The notes below the pieces were generated by a model. That model worked only from the letters and a program-made list of their open reading frames with translations. It was not told the DNA's origin and ran no database searches. A stretch of DNA of 64,000 bases from Toxonevra muliebris (Eukaryota > Arthropoda > Insecta > Diptera > Pallopteridae): assembly GCA_963691655.1 (NCBI GenBank), contig OY829329.1, positions 8,756,708-8,820,707 on the forward strand, given 5' to 3'. Every line of letters begins with the position of its first letter. The stretch's first letter is position 1. A program made the position numbers and the translations under genes. Shown here piece by piece: positions 21,915-33,984 of the stretch.

Positions 21915-24900
21915 ATGGCGATGCTCTCGACGGAGGAGGCCAGCAAATTGCTGGACTTCTCACAAAAGTTGGACATCAATTTGCTCGACAAGATCGTCGA
22001 ATGTGTGTATACATCAACGGGTGAGCAGCTGCGACTCGCACAGGATATACTCACCACGTTGCGTGAGCATCCGGATGCATGGACGCGAGTCGATAGCATA
22101 CTGGAATTCTCTCAAAATCAGCGCACTAAGTTCTTTGCATTGCAAATTCTGGAAGAGGTTATTAAGACACGTTGGAAAATTTTGCCGCGCAATCAATGTG
22201 AGGGTATTAAGAAGTATGTGGTTGGGTTGATTATAAAAACCTCCTCGGACCCGGCTACCATGGAGGAGAATAAGGTTTATTTGAATAAGCTTAATATGAT
22301 ATTGGTACAGATTTTAAAGCGTGAATGGCCACGCAATTGGGAGACATTTATCAGCGATATTGTCGGAGCCTCAAAAACCAACGAGAGTCTTTGCAAGAAC
22401 AATATGGTCATCTTGAAGAATCTCAGCGAGGAGGTATTCGATTTCTCGGCTGGACAGATAACACAGACGAAGGCAAAACATTTGAAGGATACAATGTGCT
22501 CGGAGTTCTCGCAAATCTTTCAATTGTGTTCCTTTGTGCTGGAGAGTTCCATGAATGCACCACTAATTCAAGTGACGCTGGAAACCTTACTACGTTTTCT
22601 AAGCTGGATTCCATTGGGTTACATCTTCGAAACGGCATTGATTGAAACGCTGATCTTTAAGTTTCTCAGCGTTCCAATGTTTCGTAATGTTACATTGCAG
22701 TGCCTGTCGGAAATTGCTGGCCTCACTGTACCCGATTACAACGATAATTTCGCTAGCCTCTTCAAGGATACTATGGTGCAGCTAGATCAGATGATTGGAC
22801 AGAACACAAATATGAATCATATATATGCAAATGGTAGTGGCACTGAACAGGTTTTTGTACAGAATCTAGCCATTTTCTTGTGCACATTCCTCAAGGAACA
22901 CGGCAAACTGGTAGAAGATGTTAAGTATGTCGAATATCTGAATCAAGCGTTGCTATATCTCGTTATGATTTCCGAAGTTGAGGATGTGGAAGTCTTTAAA
23001 GTTTGTCTCGAGTATTGGAACAGTCTCGTTGATGATCTCTACAATAGTGAATCTTTTGGTGGGACACACTTGGGCCAAACAGATGCCGTTTCGGTTGCGA
23101 AACGTAATGCTTTCCCCAGACGTCGATTCTACGCGAACATTCTTTCAAAGGTACGCTATATAATGATTTCACGTATGGCTAAACCTGAAGAGGTCCTGGT
23201 CGTTGAGAACGAAAATGGTGAAGTTGTGCGCGAATTTATGAAGGACACTAACGCTATTAATCTTTATAAAAATATGCGTGAGACTCTCGTGTTTTTAACT
23301 CATCTGGATTATACCGACACTGAGCGCATCATGACATTGAAACTATTAAATCAAGTAAATGGTACAGAGTTCTCATGGAAGAATTTAAATACACTTTGCT
23401 GGGCGATTGGGTCAATATCAGGTACTTAAGTTTACTATTTATAGATTAATTACATTTATACATATGTTAAAACAGAGTTAAGTTAAGAAGTAGGTGAATC
23501 TTGACAGAGCCGGAGTTTTGATTGCAATGAGTGCAACTTCGAGTAAAGTGGATTTTAACTGCGTAAATTATTACTAAGACAAAGCAAATTATTTTTTGTT
23601 TTTTACGGCATCTTTTCGCCTCCATCACGTAATTTAATTACTTGGTATTTTGCACCAAAACGGCTATCATTCTAATAGCCAACGCTGGGCATTGGCACAC
23701 CACATTCCTCGATGTTTCAGCCTGCTTCAGACATAATCTGCTCAAATGAGACTTAATGTTTGCCATGCCCATGTCAGAACTAAGATGTGTTCTATTGCTC
23801 AATGTAATTCTTGATTCAGAATCACACAATTCGTTGCTTGATCCTTGTTGAGCCAAGCATCTCAATTGTCGTAAAATATCTTTATTTCAAATCGATGGCA
23901 TCTATCGAAAGCATATGCTCGGAATTTCCTTTTGTTTTCGTAGCGATGGTAATTACCATAGATGAACAGAAATTGTGCCAGATGATAATGAACTTTTTCA
24001 TTTTTATTGAAAATATTGTATTTGTAGTGTTAGACTTTGTATTGGCCAAATGTCTGAAACTAACATTAATGCTAAGATCTAAGAATCTGGTTTACGTTAC
24101 TCGAGGTCAAAGCCGGTGGTTCATACTATAGTTGTAATATGTGTTATTTTATTGAGGTTCTTTCGGTTTGATTAATGACAGCTTTGTGTTCGATGAATTG
24201 CCGGGTCGTTGTAATATAAACACGTGCGATATTTTATGGCTACGATAATTTAAAACTATTAAAATTAAGTTAATTTCATGCCCAGTTTTCAGCTTTTATT
24301 AGAGAATCCCAATTTGTTTTCTTTAAATCACTCATGCAGTTTAGACTAGCAATAGTTGAGAAAAAATGTATAGTTGTCGCATGGTGTAATTAGTCTACTT
24401 TATTGTGAACACAGTTTTAGAATGTGTCGAATTGCTACTTGCGTTGTAATTTCTACTTTGTGAATAATTTATATAATTGAAAGTTTTTTCTTTACAATTT
24501 TGTGTCTTTTAGGGAAATATTACAATTAAAATGCGGTTTAAAACTTCGAATTCTAATGTTCGAAACTAATTTGTAGATAACTCTTAAATCCTGATGGTGA
24601 AGGAAGTGACCCAACCTTTTCTTTGTCTCCGAAAGTGAAGCACTAGATTACCAATTTTCATGGAAAAGTTATGCCGAGCAGAAAGTATCGAAAAGTACAC
24701 TATAGGTTTTTTGGTTGTTTCGTATAACTTGGCAGGGCCTGAAGTCTTAAGTTAGTTGTACACTACACATTTATACACTGCAGATAAATTTGTGTTAGGC
24801 ATCGGCGCTATGAACGCCATACCAAGTGATTTATTTCTATATTTTGCTTGATTTATTTCCTCTAGATTTATCCATTCAAAGAAGAAAGCAATGAAGTCGA

Positions 24901-27900
24901 TTTTTCGATCCAAATCAGAGTATTGTGTCTATGTTTGTCTAGCCTTCGCTGGAAGAAAAGCTTTGTTTTTGTAGCAGCTTCAAGCCATTTTATTTTTCAA
25001 AAGTTTTTGGATTTGGCTTGTTGCTGAGTGTGTGATGATCCTTGATTGAAGCATAGTCTTTGACTAACGCTGGTTCATTGACCCGTTCGTCGTGAGAATC
25101 TGCTGGATAGTGATGTCTTGAGAATTCTTTACGCCAAATCAGGGGCGAATTTACAATATTTGCCGTCCTATACCATATCAGATAGATTTTAAATTTACAA
25201 ACAAATTTTGTAATGCAGTACAATAAAAATTTGTCGTCCCTAGGTCTTAAACCAGATAGACCCATGGATAAATCAAGCGCTGCTCTTGGCTGAACTTCTT
25301 AGGTTCCGTAAAGAAACCATGAAGTTTCCTCTATATGGACAAAATACAAAGATCCAAGTACTGATTGTGTACTAAAGCTTCATGACCGACATTCCTTTTT
25401 TTAAGTTTATTTTCCCTAATTGTCTTAACCATAATAACTCCAATGAGTAAGGCAAATATTCTATTCCAAAATTGTGCTTGTTACCGGTTATCTTCTTTAT
25501 TAAGTAGCTTGGATCTGTTTTGATTGATAAATTTATAAATATCATGCAAAATATTCAAACCAATGAATTTTTTGTTTTAGGAAGTATATATCGGCACGGA
25601 AAAAGAAATAAAAAATACGAATTTTTCTATACGGCTTCACCTCTTGGTTGGCAATGACAAACCTCCAAGAGTAAAAATTGCCTCAGAAATGTTTTTCATT
25701 TCGCCGTTCAGATTGGGCATAAAACTGTAGGTTTATTTCATTCGTGTGCAAAACATAACTTGCACTCAAACAATGCGAAAAGCTCAGTCTAGGCCCTCCT
25801 TTGGCTGTTGTGCCATAAAAGAGAAAAAAGGTGTATGGAATATTTAATGTTAAGGCGCTCCCGAATTTAGCTGCCGATTCATATTACATTCCTTTGTGTA
25901 TTCACCATGTTAATGCTTACAAAACACTAGGGCTGAGTTTCAGAAATTAAATGGGCAATGCAGGGCAAAGTGAAAATGTTATCGATGCGCACCAGCTGAG
26001 CACACAATGCATCGAAACTTTTTTTGATGCATTGTTTGACTTTCGTCTGCAACGTAAAATCGAGTAGAAGATTTAGTTACTGTTGTATCCGTCGGTGGAT
26101 TTTTCGACATATTCAATCCATTCTTTCATTAAAATCGTTTTTAATAAATTGTTTGCCATCATAAAATTCTGTGTAAAATGGCTGTTCTAAAATATCAAAC
26201 TAATGTAAAGCAACAGGGTTGCATTACAGCTGCGATTCGAACGAGTAATGTTACCGCTTCTAAATATTTTTGCCTCCTTTGTTATGTTCGGAAACGGCCG
26301 TCTGATTTGCCCGTCTCTGTATACACTGTTGTTGTGATGACTACACATACACGTTCTGTAAGCCTGTTACACATTATTTATTTTGGTTTCCGTTTTGGAA
26401 CTCACCCTAGCTTGCAAGCATTGACGGCTCTTCCGTCGAAGAATTTTTAACAAAACGCTTGAAATTATATAAAACTCACATGAAGCAGAAAGGCTACAAC
26501 GAGAATTTATGGGATGATCTATGCGAATAGGTGAGAAATATCAGCAAATCCTTCTGATTTTTCATAATTAAGAGATTTTTTCAGTTTTGTAGTATTGAAG
26601 CATATATCTTCCTGTTACCGGATGCTTGGCATATTTCTGCATTCGAAATACTTTCTAATTATGTCTTAACTAAGGTAGCATATGTATGTATGTATGTATA
26701 TCCACACACCCTCTACCTAAAAGCTAATTAGGTAGCGTATTACAGTACATATAGAAGCAACAACAATTACGTTTTTCAACACACGCTCTAGTTAAAATCA
26801 AAGTATGTAGCATATTGCAGCACAAGCTCTAATACTTATAGCGTATATATTTCTGCGTACGCTGTAACTACGACTAACACGTAGTAGTTACTAGATTGCG
26901 TATTTCTGAAATTGTTTACAAATTAATGTATTTCAGGACACACTGTAGCTACGTAAAACTCAAACTATGAATACATTTTGTTTGTAATAACATAATTGTT
27001 TTATTAACACTTTTTTTTAATCCAAACAATTAGGTGCTTTTTGCGAGGAGGATGAAAAACGTTTTCTGGTCACTGTCATTAAGGATTTATTGGGTTTATG
27101 CGAACAAAAGAAAGGAAAGGACAACAAGGCTATCATTGCTTCGAATATAATGTATGTGGTTGGGCAGTATCCGCGCTTTTTGCGAGCACACTGGAAATTC
27201 CTGAAGACCGTGGTTAATAAACTTTTCGAATTTATGCATGAGACACATGACGGCGTACAGGATATGGCGTGCGATACTTTTATAAAGATAGCAATCAAAT
27301 GCAGACGCTACTTTGTCACGATACAACCAAATGAAGCCTGCACATTTATCGATGAAATCCTTAGTACTATGAGCAGCATAATTTGTGATCTGCAACCACA
27401 GCAGGTTGGTTTGAAAATTAGATTTTTCTTTTTATTTCTATTTATCTATAAATTGATTTTCTTCAAAATGTACAGGTGCACACATTCTATGAAGCTGTTG
27501 GCTATATGATATCTGCCCAAGTCGATCAAGTGCAACAGGATGCGTTAATCGAGAAGTATATGTTCTTGCCGAATCAGGTGTGGGACGAAATTATTTCACG
27601 TGCATCAAAAAACGTTGATTTCCTTAAAAACATGACCGCAGTTAAACAATTGGGCAGTATTCTCAAGACTAATGTTGCTGCTTGTAAAGCACTTGGGCAC
27701 GCCTATGTTATACAGTTGGGACGAATATATTTGGATATGCTTAACGTGTACAAGATCACATCGGAGAATATTATACAGGCTATTGAGTTAAATGGCGTCA
27801 ACGTAAATAATCAGCCGCTTATTAAAGCAATGCATGTCGTAAAGAAAGAAACGCTTAATCTTATCTCTGAGTGGGTATCGCGTTCCAACGACAATCAACT

Positions 27901-29685
27901 GGTAATGGATAATTTTATTCCACCACTATTAGACGCTGTTCTTTTGGATTATCAGGTAAGCCATTGTTTTTATATCGATGCATATTCTCGGAAGAGCTTC
28001 GTAACCAAAATTTTGCTAATTAAATTTTTTTTTTATTGGATTTTCTAAATCGTATTATGTTTGTTCATGTCCCAAGGAAACAATTTTGGATATAATATTA
28101 ATCATTTATCAGAAAAAGAAAACATTTTATCGTAATCACAAATTTAAAATTGGTTTTTCGCTTCCTGTAAAATTTAATTTTTGTTGGTTACGATGCTTTT
28201 CTAGGAAGGTACCTATATGCATGTGGAAATCAAATTTCAATTTCAAGTTTGTTTATTTAAGTTTAATTTTAATGTATTTGCGCAAATTATGCGTCTCTTA
28301 AAGATGTACATTGTAGTACATCTTATCGCAGCGGATCTCGCAACTCCTTCGACTCGTTCGTTGTTTTTTTTTTCTGTCGTCTCCTTTGTTCATGTCTTCG
28401 TTCATATTTGTCAGTGTTGCCTTTTCCTGTGTGTGTTTGCAAAACAGTGTTGTTAATACGATCGTCCATTCCTAGTCATGTCCGTTTAGCTCAATTCCCA
28501 CATACATATCAGAAATGTAAGTTCAAATAAAAAATATGGAATAAACAGAATAAAATCTGAGTGCTAAACTAGATATCAAAATGTTAGCTCTAGGGCCATT
28601 AATATTTTTATATTGTGTTTTAATTACAGACTACAATTTATGTATGCAATATTTGCCTTCTTTTCATATAGCGTTGTAAGGTAGCCTCTGCACGTGAACC
28701 CAAGGTGCTCAGTTCGATGGCGGTGATTGTACACAAATTACGCAATCACATCACAAATGAAGTACCAAAAATCTTTGACGCCGTCTTTGAGTGTACGCTC
28801 GATATGATAAATAAGAACTTTGAAGATTATCCACAACATCGTACCAGCTTTTATGAACTGCTGCAGGCTGTTAACGCTCATTGTTTTAAGGCGTTCCTTA
28901 ATATACCGCCAGCGCAATTCAAACTTGTTTTTGATTCGGTTGTATGGGCCTTTAAGCATACGATGCGTAATGTAGCCGATACGGGTCTCAATATTTTGTA
29001 TAAGGTAAGCTATCGACTATTAAAGAGTGAATTAAAATATTGTTTTACAATGTTGCGCAATATTATTTATCTTTTCTACCTTTATTAGATGTTACAAAAT
29101 CTTGAACAGCATCCACAGGCTGCACAAAGCTTTTATCAAACTTATTTTACCGACATATTGATGCAAATCTTTTCCGTTGTTACGGATACTTCGCACACAG
29201 CCGGTCTGGCGAATCATGCCATAATTTTGGCATATATGTTCTCACTGGTGGAAAATAATAAGATTACAGTTCACCTTGGTCCCATACCAGATAACACCAT
29301 TTTTATTCAGGAGTATGTTGCATCATTGCTCAAATCCGCCTTTAGCCATCTCACAGATAATCAGATAAAGGTTTTCGTCACTGGACTTTTCAATCTGGAC
29401 GAGAATGTGCAAGCATTTAAAGAGCATTTGAGAGATTTTCTTATTCAAATTAGAGTAAGTAATTTGCGCTGCTAATATAATTGAAGTGATTTTAATTTAT
29501 TGTTTTTGTAAATAAATTGTGTATTTTTTTTGCAGGAGGTTACTGGAGAAGATGATTCTGACTTGTATTTGGAAGAAAGGGAGGCAGCCCTTCGGGAGGA
29601 ACAAGCAAATAAGCGTTTAATGCAACGCAATATTCCCGGAATGCTGAATCCGCATGAATTGCCGGAAGATATGCAGGATGAATAA
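21915..29685 (+). CDS. emb: Exportin-1 / CRM1 (embargoed)
   Basis: Nuclear export receptor that binds leucine-rich export signals with Ran-GTP and carries cargo through the nuclear pore. Exons 21915-23421, 27034-27404, 27476-27955, 28672-29004, 29089-29454 and 29536-29685 join in frame to 1068 residues, the length of the family. The start is the ATG at 21915 ([17 protein letters not shown]). Visible landmarks: importin-beta N-terminal region, the CRIME block [24 protein letters not shown]-repeat array, the NES-groove segment [16 protein letters not shown] with Cys495 (equivalent of human Cys528), and the acidic C-terminal tail ending LPEDMQDE. The first coding intron is 3612 bp, the others 71-716 bp. 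Conservation is very high throughout, and no frame damage is seen. Confidence 0.99.
23638..23890 (-). mobile_element. Decayed LINE fragment (C-terminal zinc-knuckle region)
   Basis: The minus-strand frame reads [17 protein letters not shown] then AETSR and [13 protein letters not shown]. This matches the pattern found just after the RNase H domain of I/R1/LOA-type LINEs (HLxRLGLxxxExC ... HxLCxCPALxxxR), with the first Cys pair lost. It is a non-functional remnant in an intron, opposite to the host gene. Called from family knowledge, not from a search. Confidence 0.6.
26704..26990. repeat. Degenerate tandem repeat, unit about 75-80 bp
   Basis: Units begin near 26704, 26779, 26856 and 26938. 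Shared words are ACACAC-CTCTA, TAAAA, then GTAGC-TATT-CAG. Units 1 and 2 agree well over about 46 bp (ACACACCCTCTACC against ACACACGCTCTAGT, then GTAGCGTATTACAG against GTAGCATATTGCAG); units 3 and 4 are weaker. Confidence 0.5.
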
Positions 29686-32600
29686 AGTTTTAATAACACA
29701 CACACACACACATACGAAAATACAGAGCGAAAACAAAACAAAAACTATTATATAAATACAATATTTTTTTTTAATAATATGATACAATTTTTTTTTAATA
29801 ATTCTAAAGTTATGTTTGATGAAATGAATATTTGTCGTCGAAGTATGAATGTATAAGAAATACTTTTCAGCATCATAAAATATTATATGAAAAACAAGAA
29901 AAATATTATTAGACTATTTAATATACACCTGCAAAGCGAATGATTGCGTTTCTTTATTAAACTTTAAAGTTAGTTTGTACATTAAAATTAAAAATATTAA
30001 AAAAAAAAAAAAACAGAAAAATAGTTATTGTTATAGTATCAACACAATTGTATGTGAACGAAAAAAAAAAAAACTGAAACATAAAAATTGGAAATGCTGA
30101 TTTTAATACATAAATGTTTGCTATTGTAATTTGCTAAAAGAAACAACAAAACAAAACAAAAAAAAGAGAAAAAATGTTTTACTATGAAACCTTTTCATTT
30201 AAAAGTACATTTAGAATTAAAAGCAGAAAAATAGAATGATAAATCCCAATTACAACACAATAATAACAAAAATATTTAACATTAAGTAAATTAGTAAACG
30301 GAATAAACACTTTGGAAATTAATTTCACAATTAAACAATTGTGAGTTTCTCTTAACTATCAAAAGAAAAAAAAAACAAGTCTCATAATATAAAAAATTGT
30401 CTTATTTTGGTTTGCGAAATGTTTGAAGAATTAAGATAAAATTTATATAGTATGCCGATTTAAGTTTATTCTTTCTAATCATTTGCGGCAAGTTGGTAAT
30501 AAAGGCTTACTACTATTTTCACTACCCCATGGAGTTTCGAAATTTATAATAATATGAGACAATTCTTAATCGTATTGTTCCGAGTAGTAAATTTTATTCG
30601 AGGGGCGATTTTAGGTGGTCATATGTATTCCATAATAAATGGTGTAAAATTTAAAAAAGAAAAGTTGGGTGAATAGAGAACATTAATTATTTCGTATGAG
30701 AAGTTAACGCTCTCCACATTCGTCAAAATTTCATGTTTTTCACACTTTTGATCTGTATTGGTCGTTTGTTGAACTCGTTAGTGGATCATATAAAAGCTAA
30801 TATAATGATGTTAATCATCCCGGATACATTAAACGGAAAGAAAATCCTTTCCAAAATCATTTGAAAATTATTTCTAAATTTCTTCATTTTCGGTTTTTAG
30901 ATTGTTGATTGAATAAGTCAATGTAAAAAAGAAAGATACAGTGGTGGTACAGTATAACGAATGGCGCTGTAACGAACGCTCGCTATAGTGAACGTAATAA
31001 AGAAAGTATTGAAATTGGTATCTTTTCATGCTTAATATTTTTATAGAGACAAGTATACAGGTTAACTCCGACCCGATGATTAATATGAAAGGAGGAGCCC
31101 CACCCCTACCATGATTTTTACTTGTCGCGAGCTGTCCAATCTCCTCGTTTCGTGTTGGCCATAGAAAACCTGCATTACCACTAGACTCCTGTTTTTTTTT
31201 TTTAAATAAATGAATTATGCTACAAAAATGAGTTAAACGTATTTTTCTGGACCCTGGGCATTGTTAATTCCTGTTGCTTTATAAAAGGTTCAAAATATTT
31301 CTATAACGCATTATTTCTGTTATATCATTTATAGACACAGCTACACCAAATGTTTTGAAATTGGCAACGCTAATTATGTAGTTGGCAACGTAATACTTAA
31401 TCTGACATTTCTTTATGTGTGACATTTTAATATGAAGTATTTGTGTTTTTATTGTTATTATTCATTCTTGATTTTTCTTTTAATTTTTTAAAAATACTTA
31501 TAAGAGATGTGAACTGGTGTAAAATAAATTTGAAGAATCAAGGAATAAAATCTTTTACTATTGCATTGCACTCATCTTAAATTCCATTTATATTTTTTTA
31601 TCATTAAAATTGGTGGTTTTTGAGTGAGGTACTTTTTACATTTGTATGACTATTTTTTGTTTCTATTTCTATTGCAAATAAAATGTCAACAAATTAATAA
31701 CAATTAATGAAAGCTATTAGATAAAAAATACTTTGTACAATTTGCGAGTAGAAGAGAACAATAAGCAATCAGCATCGTCGGAAAAAACATCAAAATATCA
31801 GAAGAGAAAAAAAGATATTCAAGAAAAAAATATTTTTATAATTTTTTATCACACTGTGTGACCACGCCACGGCACAAGAGGAGAAAAATACCATTTTAAA
31901 AAGTAACCCATCTTATTTCCAGGTAAATTGTTGCATGCTAGCTTGATAAAGTTTTCAAAAATAGTTTTGGTACTAAAATGCATCTGAATGAACTGATAAG
32001 TCAGGTGTACAATCTACACAGGCTTTAAGGTTTCCGTTAAGGCATATATATTTTTTTAAGTTTCTTAATATTTGGCATTAACGCTCTAACACATTTCTTT
32101 AGAATGCATTTTGCAATGCATAAACAAAAAATGATTAAGTAATATTTTTATGCACTTTGTACTTCAAAGAGTCGAAGACGCCTCTTGGTGCTTTGCATAG
32201 TATATATAAATATGTATAGACATTTATTGTTTATATAGAGACCATTAACAATTACATACTTGCTATCTATATTGATAACGAAAGTGAAAAAATAAATATA
32301 CAGGAGAGAAACAAGTGATCGCAAAACAAGTTTTGTTTTCAGACATAATTGCGAAGCGAGCACAGCAACATCGATGGTGAAACTAAAAGTGGATCAGTAG
32401 TAACAAGTTTTGCTCTTTGACTACGTGGATTTTTAATTCTAATTTTTTTAAATAGCAATCAAATATCTTATTGCTTAGTTTAATATTTTATTGCTCTAGT
32501 TTCATTTGTTATTATTTTCTTGTACATTAACCTAAGCGATCACATATTTTTCTAATCGTGGAAACGATAATCGTGGACTTTTGTGGAGATTATGTACAAA

Positions 32601-33984
32601 AATCAAAGGTGAATTCTTTTTGCTTTTCTTTTTAAATATATAACATAAATTTTGTAAAATTTGCATTAAACTTTCACTCATATGTAATATCAATAAATTA
32701 AACTGTGAAGAAAAGAAGGAAATTGGAAAGTGTCGGGAAATAGCACAATTAATCAAAAATGTATAAATTGTCGATATTCTTCTTTCCTGTAACGGGTTAT
32801 AAGGTTATAAATCTTATGTGTTTAATTTGCAATAACATTTATTGTCTGCAGTTATATGCGCTTCATCATACTAAGTCTCTTGAACAGCTTCTGAATACAC
32901 CGCTTGCAAATTATAGTATTTTAAAATTAATAACAATGTGATGCTAATAATATGGAAAAAGATAAAACACTAAATAAAATTCTTCAAAGATAAGATATAA
33001 TTTTAGAAAAAACGGAAACTAGATAAATATATTCTTTAACATATATCAAAAAATCGGCAAATGTGATAATTTCTTCGGTGAATTTTTTGATCAGGATAAT
33101 TTTAGGACGCTGATCATGAATCAGAAGTTCGTTTTTCTTAATAATCTTCAACTACTAAAGAAAAAAATACTTATTTTAACAGATACGAATTTGACATCTT
33201 AAGCAAAGTTGTTCAGTACAATGGGCCTTACCTCTATCTTCGAATCCTCGCCACAAGAATGAAGTTTTATACTCCATTTTCCAAAAATACTCAACAGAAA
33301 AAATGTTCCTTGTGGGTCCTGGAACAACAAAATCACCTTTTACGCTGTTTATGCCTGGTTTTCACTATGACAAATTCAATCAAATTTGCCAGCATGTTGG
33401 CAAATTTCATATGGGAAATTCTCTCTTTTTCTCTTTGATGGCAAATACGACATAGTGAAAACCATATAGCGGGCTCAAAAATCGACTTTTTTGCACAAAT
33501 TAAGTCAACAACTATTCAGAAATGTGCTAGTGAAAATTCAATTCGAAATTCCGCACGTAGTCTCCGACGCACTCGAACTTTAAACGCGTTTTTCCGATTT
33601 GCATGACTTTTTTACTCGTACTCGTGACGTAATTTTCTCAAAAATTCATGCAAAAAATACCTTTACGTGACGATTCGACCCCAGAACTATTTTTCGTGAT
33701 CAAATTTTAGGGAAACTAGAAGTGGTGGAAAAAATTATTACCCTCAAAACATTTTGGAAATTTTTGTGTGACAACAAAAGTTGCTTAAAAAGAAATTAAA
33801 TTGTGTCCTTTCGAAAAATGGAAAGTAAAAAGCAAAAATAAAATTAATAAATTTTTAAATAATAAATAAACCTGATTCTCTAAAAAAAGTGAATAACATA
33901 CACCGCCTCATTTATTATAGATCCATTGAAAGCTTCTTGGAGCAAAGCCCTGATAAACCACTTTCGCATAACGAAATCATTAAA
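29686..33984. other. Embargoed 3' region and intergenic DNA before carnitine acetyltransferase
   Basis: It begins with an AC run (29697-29713) and a long A/T-rich stretch that is probably the exportin 3'UTR, then unassigned DNA. Near 30955 a TACAGTATAACGAATGG word resembles one end of a pogo-type element but no partner end was found. A 109 bp foldback element lies at 33356-33464. No coding frame is credible. Confidence 0.55.
33356..33464. mobile_element. 109-bp foldback element (copy 1)
   Basis: TGGTTTTCACTATG at the left end is mirrored by CATAGTGAAAACCA at the right end. Inside is the palindrome TTTGCCAGCATGTTGGCAAA. A second, 5'-truncated copy lies at 52455-52545. It lies about 500 bp upstream of the carnitine acetyltransferase start. 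No target duplication was found. Confidence 0.65.

Larger units (their letters stand above)
23422..27033. other. emb: First coding intron of embargoed, rich in element debris
   Basis: 3612 bp from CAG/GTACTT to AATTAG/GTGCT. It contains a LINE fragment (23638-23890 minus), a stretch near 25690-25800 resembling a common fly retrotransposon 3' end (CCGTTCAGATTGGGC, ACTGTAGGT), and a degenerate tandem repeat (26704-26990). The remaining frames (24990-25265 minus, 26178-26450 plus) show no recognisable protein. Confidence 0.7.

Noticed and set aside
24990..25265. 91-codon minus frame in the embargoed intron
   Set aside because: No recognisable domain; lies among repeat debris.
30948..31000. pogo-type element starting at TACAGTATAACGAATGG
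   Set aside because: No inverted partner end was found downstream or upstream, so it is at most a broken end.
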